A DNA stretch of 64,000 nt from Vampirovibrio chlorellavorus (GTDB taxonomy: Bacteria; Cyanobacteriota; Vampirovibrionia; Vampirovibrionales; Vampirovibrionaceae): the NCBI GenBank assembly GCA_903866275.1, contig CAIPMU010000014.1, positions 1 through 64,000 of the forward strand. Direction: 5' to 3'. Shown piece by piece: positions 26,048-35,204 of the stretch. Position 1 is the stretch's first letter; each line of letters begins with the position of its first letter. Position numbers and translations under genes: made by a program. The notes beneath the pieces were generated by a model that saw only the letters and a list, made by a program, of their open reading frames with translations, had not been told where the DNA came from and searched no databases.

Positions 26048-27103
26048 TTAGTGCGTTGCTGGGGTGAGTGCGCTTTCTTTTACCAGATTGACCAGCAGGC
26101 GAACGTTTTCGACGGGCGTGGGGGGCAAAATGCCGTGTCCCAGGTTGAAAATATACCCCTGATTGCCACCTTCGGCCAGCAGCGATTGCACCATAGGCTT
26201 CAAAGTTTCGGGTTTCAAAAAGAGCGCGGTGGGCTCTAAATTGCCTTGCAGGGCAAAGCGTGAGCCCAAAATTTGGCGGGCATCGGAAAGGGTGGTGAGC
26301 GTGTCCACGCTGATCACATCCGGGTTGGCTTTGGCCATGAGGGGCAACAAGCCCCGGCTGTTGTTCACATACAGGATGGCGGGGGCTTTGTCCCGGTGCA
26401 GGGCTTCCATAATGCGCTGATGGTAGGGCATTATGAATTGCCGGTACTCTTTTTCGTTGAGGATGCCGCCCCAGGTGTCAAAGAGTTGCACCACTTGCGC
26501 GCCCGCTTCAATCTGGGCGTTCAGGTACAAAATCACGGTTTGGGTGAGTTTTTCCAGCAGGCGATGCAGTACGTCGGGTTGCTCGTACATCATGCCTTTA
26601 ATCTTGGCGAAGTTCTTGCTGCCGCCGCCTTCCACCATATAAGTGGCCAGTGTCCAGGGGGCTCCGGCAAAGCCAACCAGCGCGGTCTCCGGCGAGCTGG
26701 ACAGTTCGCGGCGCAGCTTGCGCAGTAGTTCCATCACAAAACCCGTTTTTTCCATGGGGTCGGGAATGATCAGCCGGTCCACATCCGCCGCGCTCTGAAT
26801 GGTGCGGGGGAAGGTGGGGCCGCCATCGCCAAAGGTCACGGGTAGACCCATCGCTTCCGGCGGAATCAGAATATCGCAGAACATAATCACGGCATCCATG
26901 CCAAAGGCGTGGAAGGGTTGCAGGCTCACTTCAGCGGCGAGATCCGGGTTTTTGCACAGATCCAGAAAGCTCACTTTTTCCCGCACGGCGCGATATTCGG
27001 GCATATACCGGCCAGCCTGACGCATCAGCCATACGGGCGGGCGATCCAGGACTTCCTGACGACAGGCGCGAACCAGACGGGGAGAGGAGTGATCAGTGCT
27101 CAC
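26048..27103 (-). CDS. hemE: Uroporphyrinogen III decarboxylase
   Basis: HemE decarboxylates uroporphyrinogen III to coproporphyrinogen III. The signature PPVWLMRQAGRYMPEYRAVR is near the N-terminus, followed by FCDILIPPEAMG, the substrate-binding VGFAGAPWTLATYMVEGG and FNLGHGILPPTPVENV at the end. I place the start at GTG 27103 because AAAGGAAA lies 7 bases upstream and the product (351 aa) has the family length. The frame is open to an ATG at 27199, but a likely promoter -10 at 27205-27210 leaves no room for that start. First gene of the heme operon. Confidence 0.95.
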   Translation of the reverse strand: MSTDHSSPRLVRACRQEVLDRPPVWLMRQAGRYMPEYRAVREKVSFLDLCKNPDLAAEVSLQPFHAFGMDAVIMFCDILIPPEAMGLPVTFGDGGPTFPRTIQSAADVDRLIIPDPMEKTGFVMELLRKLRRELSSSPETALVGFAGAPWTLATYMVEGGGSKNFAKIKGMMYEQPDVLHRLLEKLTQTVILYLNAQIEAGAQVVQLFDTWGGILNEKEYRQFIMPYHQRIMEALHRDKAPAILYVNNSRGLLPLMAKANPDVISVDTLTTLSDARQILGSRFALQGNLEPTALFLKPETLKPMVQSLLAEGGNQGYIFNLGHGILPPTPVENVRLLVNLVKESALTPATH

Positions 27104-27204
27104 GGGCAATTTCCTTTGCATTGGCGGGTAGGGGAGGGAGTGGGTGATTTCGCAAGCCTGAGCGCTTGCGCTGGCGGCCGTTGGGCCAGTGGGAGTCACT
27201 GGTC

Positions 27205-27232
27205 ATCATACCGCAAAGTCGGGCGAATACAA
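27205..27232 (-). promoter_or_regulatory. Candidate sigma70 promoter of the heme operon
   Basis: On the minus strand TTGTAT (27227-27232) and TATGAT (27205-27210) are separated by 16 bases, a fair -35/-10 pair. Transcription would start near 27198, giving hemE a leader of about 95 bases before the GTG start at 27103. Confidence 0.5.
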
Positions 27233-27398
27233 AAACTTGAACCCAAAAAACAAAAGTGGGTTTGGCTTTTGGAGGTGTAATTTTTATGAGTGCGAAATAG
27301 GCAAACTCTGGCCGTGACTTGTTTTGATATTACCGGGATAGTATATTGGAGCCGTCTAACGCGCTGTGTTTATTCTCCCGATTCTGTTTCGTCACCTT

Positions 27399-27468
27399 GT
27401 TTGATGCTCCGGGTTTGATGCTCCGGGTTTGATGCCCTGGGTTTTATGATCCAGGTTTTATGATCTGG
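27399..27468 (+). repeat. Five tandem 14-bp repeats
   Basis: Five head-to-tail 14-base units fill 27399-27468. Units 1 and 2 are identical (GTTTGATGCTCCGG), unit 3 is GTTTGATGCCCTGG, unit 4 is GTTTTATGATCCAG and unit 5 GTTTTATGATCTGG. The array lies in the roughly 320-base divergent gap between the heme operon and the gene at 27555, about 86 bases before its start. Nothing else is recognisable in that gap. Confidence 0.85.
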
Positions 27469-27554
27469 GCAACACTCAACAGTCGGTTCTGTTCGTCATT
27501 TGCCTGCCCCTAAAATCTATTAAAGTTAAGACCTATTAGATTGAGATCCACTTG

Positions 27555-28469
27555 ATGTCACCCTCTGCGGCTTCCTCGGAACCTTCCTCCGGGCTTTCTA
27601 CCCACCAGGCCAACCAGATGTACTGGTTGACTGGCATGGCGCCGATGGCCACCAATCTCGTCACGCCGCTGATGGTGTTCTGGCGCATGCGCTCCATGCC
27701 CAAACCCCTGATGGTGAAATATAACCAGCAGGTCAACGAGGTGGGCCGTCAGTTTATTGGGGGCAGTATTGGCCTGCTATCCTATTTTGGCGGCGGGGAG
27801 CTGACCCGTGGCCTGCTGAAGGCGTTGGGGTGGCATAAGACACCCGACTCCAAAAACGAGTCCAATCAGCAGGTGGGCATGATGCTGGGCGGCACTGTGA
27901 TGAACTTTCTGGGCTTTGCCATTGTGCGCCCCCTTATTAGTACCCCGATTATCTGTAAATTCCTGAAAAAAGAGGGGCAACAGCAAGCCTTGACGGCTGC
28001 TCAGGTGGATCAGTTGATGCAGGCCGTGCATGGCAAAGGTAATTCGATGGTGGATGCGTCGCAGCGGCTGTCGTTTTTGGAAACCGAGATGCGCAAGCTG
28101 GATCAGGATGCCACTCAGCCGCAAAAAGTGGATGGTTTTCCCATTCGCAATATGCAGCGCTGGATTGATACCCATCTGTTTGATACTGCGAGTAAGACGG
28201 CTAAGCCCTTATTGGGTAAAACCGCTGCAGTGGCGACGGTGGCCCTGAGTATTTGGTTTGCTGGTTTGTCTTCTTCGTTGTATCTGCTCAATCGGGCGTT
28301 GGGCAAGTCCAAGTCCATTGAGGCCAATTCGGCCCCCTTGCCGGTGCTCCAAAAGCCGCTGCCCTTGATGATGCCCTCTTACTCGCCGCTATTTTCCAGA
28401 ATGGCTTCAGTCCCGCCGCTTCCTGCGACGGGTTCGACTGCTGCCAATTTATACCCGTATGGATTTTGA
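27555..28469 (+). CDS. Hypothetical protein with hydrophobic segments
   Basis: The 304-residue protein has no family I recognise. It has hydrophobic, possibly membrane-inserting segments (LIGGSIGLLSYFGGG-like region near residue 70, GGTVMNFLGFAIVRPLIS near 110, and VATVALSIWFAGLSSSLYLL near 225-245). A helical, charged middle and a Pro-rich tail follow. The ATG at 27555 is preferred over a TTG one codon earlier; no good ribosome site is visible for either. It stands alone, divergent from the heme operon. A membrane-associated protein peculiar to this lineage is the safest description. Confidence 0.7.
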   Translation: MSPSAASSEPSSGLSTHQANQMYWLTGMAPMATNLVTPLMVFWRMRSMPKPLMVKYNQQVNEVGRQFIGGSIGLLSYFGGGELTRGLLKALGWHKTPDSKNESNQQVGMMLGGTVMNFLGFAIVRPLISTPIICKFLKKEGQQQALTAAQVDQLMQAVHGKGNSMVDASQRLSFLETEMRKLDQDATQPQKVDGFPIRNMQRWIDTHLFDTASKTAKPLLGKTAAVATVALSIWFAGLSSSLYLLNRALGKSKSIEANSAPLPVLQKPLPLMMPSYSPLFSRMASVPPLPATGSTAANLYPYGF

Positions 28470-28607
28470 TGCGTTAGGGTTTGCTTCATTTTGAGCGGGA
28501 TGCGGAATAAAGCCTGAGGGCCATAGGCATAGGGAATTAGCAGTATTCGAAGCCTCATAGAATATCCCGCCCCGCATGGAGCAGAGGGGAATGCGATTGG
28601 CTAGGGC

Positions 28608-30092
28608 TTATCCCAGTTCGGCCATGGCCGGCAGTGGCTCGCTTGTCTCTGTTGAAGGCGATGCTTCGAGGGCTTCTTGCTTGATTTTACTATGGGCGCG
28701 TTGACGAGAAAGGGCGTAGCCGATGGCGTAACCCAGTCCGCTTAAGGCGGTGCCGAGCAACGTGGAATAGGGCCAGCCCGGCCAGTGCAGCACATTGGGC
28801 ATTAGTCCGTTTTGGGTCAGGGCGCTGAGGATCACGCTGAGGCTACCCAGGCTCATGGCCAGGATGCCGCTGAGTCGGCCCGGCCGCTTGAGGTAGAGCA
28901 TGCCCACCACCGGGAAAAACATGCTACAGGCGTAAATATCCGCCGAAATCCACAAAATGCGGATGAGATCCTGAAAATAGAGGGCGATGGCCATGGCCGG
29001 AATCACAATCAAGGCAGTGGTGATGCGGCCGACCCAGATCAGTTCTGTATTCGGGGCTTGCGGGCGAAAGAAGCCTTGATACAGATCCCGCGTGATGGTC
29101 AGGCTGCCCACATTCATGGAGGAATCCATGGTGGAGGTCACAGCAGCCAGAAAGCCCAACAGCACCAGCCCGCTTAAAAACTGTTGCGGCATTTTTAGCG
29201 CCAGCGCCACCAGCACCGCATCATGCTTGCCAATCAGTTGGGTACTCAGGAGCCCGATGCCGATAATGAGCGAGAACAGGAAAATCATGATCAGCGTGGC
29301 TTGCCAGCCTGCCCGAAAGGCCAGGTCCGGGCTGCGAGTAGAAGACATGCGCTGCCACATCTCCGGGGCAATGCTCCAGGCCAGTACAAAGGTGAGGGTT
29401 AAGAAGAGATTCTTCTGCCAGCCATCGCTCAAATCCCAGAAACGCGGGGGCTGGTGACTCAGAAAATGCTGCCATGACGCCGAATCGGGCACGGCATGGG
29501 TGGCCGTGAACCAGAATAAAATGGAAAAGCCCAGCACTATCAGCACCACTTGGGCGATATCGGTGACCACTACGGTAAAATAGCCGCCCCACATGGCGTA
29601 ACTGACCACCACGGCGGTACTAATCAGCGTCGACCAGAAAATATCCAGCCCAAAGACCAGGTGGAAAAACTTGCCCGCCATCACCATTTGCGAGCCCAAC
29701 AGCACAATCACCGAAGTCAGGATGATCAGCGAGAGCAGCATACGCCCGAGCCGCCCGTAGTGAGCTTCCACGGCTTCGGGTTGAGACATGTGATCCTGCT
29801 GGGCTACGCGTTTGGCCATAAACAGGGTGATCATCATAAACGAAAGCACCGAGGGGATCACGATTTGCCACGCCCCGCTGACTCCATGATCGTGAAAGGC
29901 GTTGATCGATCCCATGGTGGAAGCCGCCCCAAACCAGGAGGCCACAAAGGTGAGGGCCACTGGGAAAGCGCCCAGTCGCCTGCCCGCCAAAAAGAACTCC
30001 TTGAGCGTGTGGGCGCGGCTGGCAAACACACGGGCCACCACTAAAATGGCCACAAAGTAGGCAACCAGAAAAACAATGGGTAACGTGATCAT
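28608..30092 (-). CDS. Sodium:solute symporter (SSS family)
   Basis: The 494-residue membrane protein has about 13 hydrophobic helices and the SSS fold hallmarks: the N-terminal FFLAGRRLGAFPVALTFVAS followed by WFGAASTMGS (sodium-site region), VVSYAMWGGYFTVVVTDIAQ, and FLAAVTSTMDSSMNVGSLTI (second sodium-site region). Family members import solutes such as proline, pantothenate or carboxylates with sodium; the substrate cannot be read from the sequence. It is followed on the same strand, after 28 kb-side non-coding bases, by nothing closer than the divergent region, so it may be the last gene of the run starting at 30840. Confidence 0.9.
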   Translation of the reverse strand: MITLPIVFLVAYFVAILVVARVFASRAHTLKEFFLAGRRLGAFPVALTFVASWFGAASTMGSINAFHDHGVSGAWQIVIPSVLSFMMITLFMAKRVAQQDHMSQPEAVEAHYGRLGRMLLSLIILTSVIVLLGSQMVMAGKFFHLVFGLDIFWSTLISTAVVVSYAMWGGYFTVVVTDIAQVVLIVLGFSILFWFTATHAVPDSASWQHFLSHQPPRFWDLSDGWQKNLFLTLTFVLAWSIAPEMWQRMSSTRSPDLAFRAGWQATLIMIFLFSLIIGIGLLSTQLIGKHDAVLVALALKMPQQFLSGLVLLGFLAAVTSTMDSSMNVGSLTITRDLYQGFFRPQAPNTELIWVGRITTALIVIPAMAIALYFQDLIRILWISADIYACSMFFPVVGMLYLKRPGRLSGILAMSLGSLSVILSALTQNGLMPNVLHWPGWPYSTLLGTALSGLGYAIGYALSRQRAHSKIKQEALEASPSTETSEPLPAMAELG

Positions 30093-30150
30093 GGTGGGAA
30101 AAAAACCGCGCGAACTTGGGGATTGCGTAACGAAAGAACGGAGGGGCGCG

Positions 30151-30840
30151 CTAAACGGGGCCTAGGTTTAAAGGGATATCCAGGCGCAGAAGGCAGTTTT
30201 TAAAATCGTCCGGCAGCTTTTGGGCGCATTCAGCGGGGCTAGCATAGCGGGGTAGTTTGCCTACCAGACGCACCTGATGCTGAACCAGTGCTGCCTCTAA
30301 TGCCGTGGGCAATGGCTCCCGGTCGTAGCGGTTTAAAATCAGCGCGGGCGTGTGCAGGGTTTCGGCTTCATGGGGCGGTTGCCAGTCGGCCAATTCGTCG
30401 GGGGTGAGCAAAATCAGCGAGCGCAGATGTTCAACCGGCAGGCATTGGCGAATCAGGGTGTGGTGGCCGTCGATGATGATGTATTTATAGTTCTCAATCA
30501 GGCGGTTCAGGCCGTAGCGCAGCTTGGCCATGGCGCTGTCCGGCAAGGTTTGGGGCAGGTCGCCTACGCTGATGAGTTCGTTGTCCTCGCCCACGGGCAC
30601 GGCCAAATCGTGAAAGGCCCAGTCCACGGCCTCGCGGATGGTTGTGCCTTCGGACGGCTTCGAAAAAAGCGCACCCAGGGTCAATTCGGGGGGCTCCGGG
30701 GCCAGATCGTGGGTCAGTTTTTGATCGGGGGAAGCATCAATAAACAGCACCGAGGCGCGGGCCAACTCTTCGCTGAACAGCGTAGCGAGCGTGGTTTTTC
30801 CGGAACCGGCTGGGCCGGTCAGTTCAATAATGGCCTGCAT
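30151..30840 (-). CDS. P-loop ATPase, MinD/CooC-like
   Basis: The 229-residue protein begins with the P-loop LTGPAGSGKTTLATLFSEEL (GPAGSGKT at residues 9-16). FIDASPDQKLTHDL follows, where SIMIBI-class ATPases have the switch Asp, and then YKYIIIDGHHTLIRQCL in the Walker B/switch II position. The C-terminal part (ALILNRYDREPLP) has the N-R-Y-D motif that MinD/CooC proteins use for base recognition. Possible roles are metal-centre maturation or protein positioning; the partner is not evident among its neighbours. Confidence 0.75.
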   Translation of the reverse strand: MQAIIELTGPAGSGKTTLATLFSEELARASVLFIDASPDQKLTHDLAPEPPELTLGALFSKPSEGTTIREAVDWAFHDLAVPVGEDNELISVGDLPQTLPDSAMAKLRYGLNRLIENYKYIIIDGHHTLIRQCLPVEHLRSLILLTPDELADWQPPHEAETLHTPALILNRYDREPLPTALEAALVQHQVRLVGKLPRYASPAECAQKLPDDFKNCLLRLDIPLNLGPV

Positions 30841-30929
30841 GGGGATGGGGTGGTCACTCTCTCAACAAGGGTGCTGAAAAACAGAAGTTTTAAAACACGC
30901 ATACTTAAAACGAATTGATTAAACGAACT

Positions 30930-31304
30930 TTAGTGGCTCAGCTTGAGGGCTTGGCTCAAGGCGGTTTCCAGGGTCTGGATTTTACTTTCCAGCACTTTGA
31001 CCTTTTCCACAGCCTCTTCGCGAGATACATCCTGACGTTCCAGCTCCCGGCTGGTTTTTTGGTAGGCTTGCCCCAAGCTGAGCAAGCGCACCCACATCAT
31101 CAGCAGCATGGCCCCGCCCAGCATCAGGCTGGCTAAACCCATCAGGCTGCCCAGCGAGATCGATTGCTCTGTCCATGAGAACCACTGCACCGAGACGCCG
31201 GTGTGCCAGTTCTGCACTATCAAGGCCACCGTGGCGGCCAGTAACAGGACGGCCAGCAGGCTTAACAACAAGCGTTGAACTTTGTGCGATGGATACATGG
31301 ACAT
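30930..31304 (-). CDS. LapA-like (DUF1049) small membrane protein
   Basis: The 124-residue protein has two membrane helices near residues 11-27 (LLLSLLAVLLLAATVALIV) and 48-72 (SLMGLASLMLGGAMLLMMW), joined by the short loop QNWHTGVSVQWF. A coiled coil follows (VEKVKVLESKIQTLETALS). The NW...V.....W loop and the two-helix plus coiled-coil layout match the LapA/DUF1049 family, inner-membrane proteins linked to lipopolysaccharide assembly. The symbol is withheld since family members differ in role. Confidence 0.75.
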   Translation of the reverse strand: MSMYPSHKVQRLLLSLLAVLLLAATVALIVQNWHTGVSVQWFSWTEQSISLGSLMGLASLMLGGAMLLMMWVRLLSLGQAYQKTSRELERQDVSREEAVEKVKVLESKIQTLETALSQALKLSH

Positions 31305-31431
31305 GCGATTCCGCCTTCGAGGGTTCGGGGCAGGGTGCTCAGGCCGTCTTCGATGGGGTTCTCAATTGAATTAATAGAACCCCGAAGATCTTGCCGCATT
31401 ATTTTCCCCTAAAGCGGGTTGGGTTTCAACT

Positions 31432-32409
31432 TTATTGTAAAGTTGAAAGTTCGCTCAGCCATTGCCACACGCGGCTGATTTCAGGATCTTCCGGAATTTC
31501 AAAGGTGACACGCTCTTCACTGATCGGATGGATAAAGCTCAGCCGGAAGGCTTGCAGCAATTGCCCCTGCGTTTTGAGTTTCAAAATCTTTTCCACCCCG
31601 CTGCCATAGAGGGGGTCGCCCAGCAGGGGATGGCCAATGTGGGCCATGTGTACCCGGATTTGATGGGTTCTCCCGGTTTCCAGGCTGAGGTCCATCAGGG
31701 CAAACTTGTTGGCGATGCGGTCTTGAACAGCCCAGTGGGTGACGGCCACTCGGCCATCGGGTACGACCGCCATTTTGTCCCGGTTTTTGGGGTTGCGACC
31801 GATAGGGGCATTGACTGTGCCGGTGTCTTGCAGGAATTGTCCTTGCACAATGGCCCGGTAATTGCGGCGGGCGGTTTTGTCTTTTAGTTGCGCGGAGAGA
31901 TGAAAGTGTGCCGCATCGGTTTTGGCCACCATTAGCAGGCCAGAGGTTTCCCGGTCGAGTCGATGCACGATGCCGGGGCGAATCATGCCATTAATGCCGG
32001 ATAAACTATTGCCGCAGTGGGCCAGCAGGGCATTCACCAGCGTTCCTTCACGCTCCCGGCCGGTGGGGTGGGTGAGCATGCCGCTGGGTTTGTTCACCAC
32101 CAGCAGGGCTGTATCCTCGTACACCACGTCTAGCGGTATGGCTTGGGGTTGCAAGGGAATCGGCTGCGCCTCGGGGATATGTACCTGAATGCGATCGCCT
32201 TCTTTCAGTTTGGTGGCGGCTTTGGTTTCGGCTTTATCATTGAGCTGAACCTGCGCGCTTTTAATCAACCCTTGCAGGCGCTCCCGAGACAAGGCGAATT
32301 CCTCCAGCGTGGTGGCCAGATACTTATCCAGCCGCTCGCCCTGTTCGTCTTCAGTCACCAGCAGGTGATGAACGGCTTCGGTTAGGTTTGGAGGGTGGTT
32401 CATGGTCAA
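31432..32409 (-). CDS. rluD: Large-subunit rRNA pseudouridine synthase, RluD/RluA family
   Basis: The 325-residue protein has an N-terminal S4 RNA-binding domain (GERLDKYLATTL to VQLNDKAE, about residues 18-60) and the RluA catalytic domain. The catalytic motif is HRLDRETSGLLMVAKT with the essential Asp in HRLDRETS; VNKPSGMLTHP and LETGRTHQIRVHMAHIGHPL are also family signatures. S4 plus RluA is the architecture of RluD, which modifies helix 69 of 23S rRNA, though RluC shares it. It follows lspA by 4 bases, a common bacterial arrangement. Confidence 0.92.
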   Translation of the reverse strand: MTMNHPPNLTEAVHHLLVTEDEQGERLDKYLATTLEEFALSRERLQGLIKSAQVQLNDKAETKAATKLKEGDRIQVHIPEAQPIPLQPQAIPLDVVYEDTALLVVNKPSGMLTHPTGREREGTLVNALLAHCGNSLSGINGMIRPGIVHRLDRETSGLLMVAKTDAAHFHLSAQLKDKTARRNYRAIVQGQFLQDTGTVNAPIGRNPKNRDKMAVVPDGRVAVTHWAVQDRIANKFALMDLSLETGRTHQIRVHMAHIGHPLLGDPLYGSGVEKILKLKTQGQLLQAFRLSFIHPISEERVTFEIPEDPEISRVWQWLSELSTLQ

Positions 32410-32413
32410 GGAA

Positions 32414-32929
32414 TCACGGGGTGGGTTGGTCGGTGGTGGTGGTGGGCTGTCTCAGATACAGCACTACGAGCCAGAAGACGCCAATAAAAATCAGGCTGTC
32501 GGCCACGTTAAACACGGGGTAATGAATCGCCACCACGTCGAAGAAATCCGTGACCCGTCCTAATAGCAATCGATCCAGCAAGTTCCCTAGTGCACCACCC
32601 AGAATCAGGCCCATGGCGGTGACTTCACCCTTGAAGAAGTAGGGCTTGCGGAGCCCATAGATCAATAAAATCAGAAACAGCAGGCTGGTGAACCCGGCCA
32701 GAAGGGCGGGTTGGCTTTTGAACAGGCTGAAGGCGGCCCCGGTATTAAAACTGAGTGAGAGCTGAAAAACATTGGGAATAACCGGCAGGGGATGGGCGAC
32801 GTCCAGTTGGGTTTTGGCCAGCCATTTAGTGCCCTGATCCAGCAGGGTGCCAAATAGCATTAAGCTGATGAGCGTCCAGTGACGGCGTTGAGAGGACATA
32901 GGGGAACTTTCGGATCTGGGGTGGGACAT
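32414..32929 (-). CDS. lspA: Lipoprotein signal peptidase II
   Basis: The 171-residue inner-membrane aspartyl protease cleaves signal peptides of lipoproteins. Four membrane helices are visible, with the two catalytic Asp motifs GGALGNLLDRLLLGRVTDF and FNVADSLIFIGV. The extension to ATG 32929 gives ten extra residues over an ATG at 32899 (MSSQRRH); neither has a good ribosome site. It is coupled to the pseudouridine synthase gene downstream. Confidence 0.95.
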   Translation of the reverse strand: MSHPRSESSPMSSQRRHWTLISLMLFGTLLDQGTKWLAKTQLDVAHPLPVIPNVFQLSLSFNTGAAFSLFKSQPALLAGFTSLLFLILLIYGLRKPYFFKGEVTAMGLILGGALGNLLDRLLLGRVTDFFDVVAIHYPVFNVADSLIFIGVFWLVVLYLRQPTTTTDQPTP

Positions 32930-32989
32930 GCAGAGGACGTTAAACCGGGCCCCGTCGGGGGCATCAGTTATGATCGCATCGGGACTAGT

Positions 32990-34033
32990 TTAGTCTTGTC
33001 CCGGCGGGTTGTCCATATCGGGCTGATTGACGTCGCCGCCATCCCCATCGTCCGGGTTGGGGGATTTTTGGGCATCGATTTTAATCTTGCCGTCTACGGA
33101 ATTGTTGACCACTTTCTCGGTTTTATCGGCCTGGAAGGTGCTTTTGGGAATGACGTTCACCCGCTTGACGACCGTCATAATGCCCTTGAGGTTGATGGTG
33201 GGCCGCTCCTGATCGTCCTGCCCGATTTCGGTGAAACCCACGGTGGCAGTGATCACTTCGTTGTTGTTGGTGTTATTGGCCTTGAAAATGCGTTCCAGAT
33301 CGGTTTTGTCCGAGGATAAGGTACGAAATTTGTCCTTGCTGGCGTGTTGCGGGTAGATGAGGGGTTCTTGAGACAAGGTGGCAAAGGCAATACTCCCGGC
33401 CGGTACGCCGACTTTGACCTTCGCGGTGTAGGAGTCTCCGGCAAAGACTTGTTCCGGGCTTTCCACATCAATGTTCACGCTGTCGAAGGGACCATAAATA
33501 ATGGTGGCCTTCTCATACAGGGTGGCGTCGCTGAGGATTTCCCATGCCTTGCCGACCTTGTGCAGGTACAACATACCCCGAGAGCGGCTTTTCATGGCGC
33601 CGGGCTTGTTGCTCACCACCGGGTCCAGTTTGCCCGTGGCGCTGGCGGTATCGATGCTTTCCACGGTGGCCCAGTTGCCACTGGTGCGAATTTCCAGGAT
33701 CTGGCTATCGTAATGAATGTCCGGGAACATTTGCCAGGTGTCCTGGATCAGACCGCGCACATCCTTCAGGCTCAGGCTGTCGCCGCTGGTAAAGCTGGGT
33801 GCGTAATGCTTGAGCACGCCATCAATATCATGTTTATTGGAGGCGTTGATTAAATCCTGTAGCACTGCCTGAACGGCTTGCACCGCTGCCGCGTCCTGAT
33901 TGTCGATTTTGGGCAGTGCCAGATGGCTAGCGGCAGAAGGTAGCACTTTGCCCGCCGCCATTGCGGACAAGGGCAAAGTCAGGCTGGAGGCCATCAAGGC
34001 CGTCAGACAGAGGGTAAAGACGATTTTGCGCAT
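32990..34033 (-). CDS. Exported protein with NTF2/SnoaL-like domain
   Basis: The 347-residue protein starts with a signal peptide (lysine/arginine then LCLTALMASSLTLPLSAMAA). Residues about 50-165 look like an NTF2-like cone: VLQDLINASNKHDIDGVLKH YAPSF opening, then WATVESIDTASA and the closing GKAWEILSDAT strand. The second half contains a beta-rich segment (about 175-290) and a low-complexity Asp/Pro/Gly-rich tail. NTF2-like domains bind small ligands or serve as scaffolds; no catalytic residues can be claimed. It probably acts in the periplasm or outer envelope. Ribosome site GAGTGA precedes the ATG. Confidence 0.7.
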   Translation of the reverse strand: MRKIVFTLCLTALMASSLTLPLSAMAAGKVLPSAASHLALPKIDNQDAAAVQAVQAVLQDLINASNKHDIDGVLKHYAPSFTSGDSLSLKDVRGLIQDTWQMFPDIHYDSQILEIRTSGNWATVESIDTASATGKLDPVVSNKPGAMKSRSRGMLYLHKVGKAWEILSDATLYEKATIIYGPFDSVNIDVESPEQVFAGDSYTAKVKVGVPAGSIAFATLSQEPLIYPQHASKDKFRTLSSDKTDLERIFKANNTNNNEVITATVGFTEIGQDDQERPTINLKGIMTVVKRVNVIPKSTFQADKTEKVVNNSVDGKIKIDAQKSPNPDDGDGGDVNQPDMDNPPGQD

Positions 34034-34188
34034 AATTCACTCAATTCGAAAGCTAACGAAGGTCACCCTATTGTACCCGAAGATGAATGCGCTGCATCTT
34101 TCAGTTCTGTTGAACCTGATCGGAGGGGAAGATGGGTTCTGTTGATGAATCGGTGAACAGGTTTGGGTTTCCAGTTTTTTGAGTTTTT

Positions 34189-35157
34189 TTACTTGATGTA
34201 ATCCAGCAGGCTGACAGATAGCAGGCGGCCTGTTACAGCCAGGGACGCCTGAAAGGCGTTCTGTTGCTGGTTTAAATTGGCCACGGTTTTGGGCATGTCA
34301 ATATCCTGAATGGCCGCGTACTGCTGGGTCAGTACCGACTTGCGATCGGCGATGCGGCTTTGGGTCAGATTCAGTCGGTTGGCGATGGCGCCGACGTTGG
34401 ATTGCTGAGCCAGTACCGTATTCAAGCCGGTGCCCAATTCATCCAGTCGGGCGCGGATTTCGCTGAGCTGAATGGGATCGCCACTGGCCTGCAAGTCCTG
34501 TTTGAGATTGATCAGGGTCTGGAATAAGCCGTGCGAGCTGGCGCTGAAGCTGCCGGGCAACGGTGGACCTGCTGCCGTCACCTGAACCTGTCCCAGTAGT
34601 GTGTCGCCGTTGATGTTGACAGGGACTTGCGTGTTGGGCGAGATCTCCGTGGAGCGTTGCCAGGTTTCCGTGGTGGGCGTGCCGTTGTAGGTAATGTCGT
34701 CGCCCGTTCTTACAAAGGGCGGGCTGTCGGTTTTGAAGCCGCCGAAAATGTACTTGCCGCTGATGTCCGTATTACCCAGTTGCACCATCTGATTAATGAT
34801 CTGGTCCATTTCCAGCGCGATAGAATTGCGACCGTCCTGATTGTTGGTAAAGTTGGCCGCCTGGGTGGTCAATTCCTGGGCGCGCTGGATTAAGTTGGTC
34901 ATATTGCTGAGTACGGTATCGGTGGTGCTGGTTTCGGAAACTGCATCACTGATGTTGCTGGCGTAGCGGTCATCGGCGCGAATGGTGTTGGAGACATCCA
35001 GCAGCCGGGTCAAGCCCACAGGATCATCGGAGGGTTTGTTGATGTTTTGCTGGGACGCCATTTTCTTTTGCAAATCAGACAGCGACATCATGTTCTGGCT
35101 GAGGTAGTAGATGGATTGTTGGCTCAGTGAACCGGATGTGACACGGTTAATGCCCAT
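34189..35157 (-). CDS. flgL: Flagellar hook-filament junction protein FlgL (HAP3)
   Basis: The 322-residue protein joins hook-associated FlgK to the flagellin filament. Its N-terminus (RVTSGSLSQQSIYYLSQNMM, then LQKKMASQQNINKPSDDPVG) and C-terminal helix (LTQQYAAIQDIDMPKTVANL, NAFQASLAVTGRLLSVSLLDYI) are the flagellin-like coiled-coil ends of FlgL. AAGGAG precedes the ATG. It directly follows flgK and closes the flagellar cluster. Confidence 0.95.
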   Translation of the reverse strand: MGINRVTSGSLSQQSIYYLSQNMMSLSDLQKKMASQQNINKPSDDPVGLTRLLDVSNTIRADDRYASNISDAVSETSTTDTVLSNMTNLIQRAQELTTQAANFTNNQDGRNSIALEMDQIINQMVQLGNTDISGKYIFGGFKTDSPPFVRTGDDITYNGTPTTETWQRSTEISPNTQVPVNINGDTLLGQVQVTAAGPPLPGSFSASSHGLFQTLINLKQDLQASGDPIQLSEIRARLDELGTGLNTVLAQQSNVGAIANRLNLTQSRIADRKSVLTQQYAAIQDIDMPKTVANLNQQQNAFQASLAVTGRLLSVSLLDYIK

Positions 35158-35204
35158 AACGGCTTACTCCTTGTTTTTGGTCGGGATACTTTCAAACGCT
35201 GGAA

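Noticed and set aside
27399-27468. CRISPR array
   Set aside because: The 14-base units are directly adjacent with no spacers and there are no cas genes; it is a simple tandem repeat.
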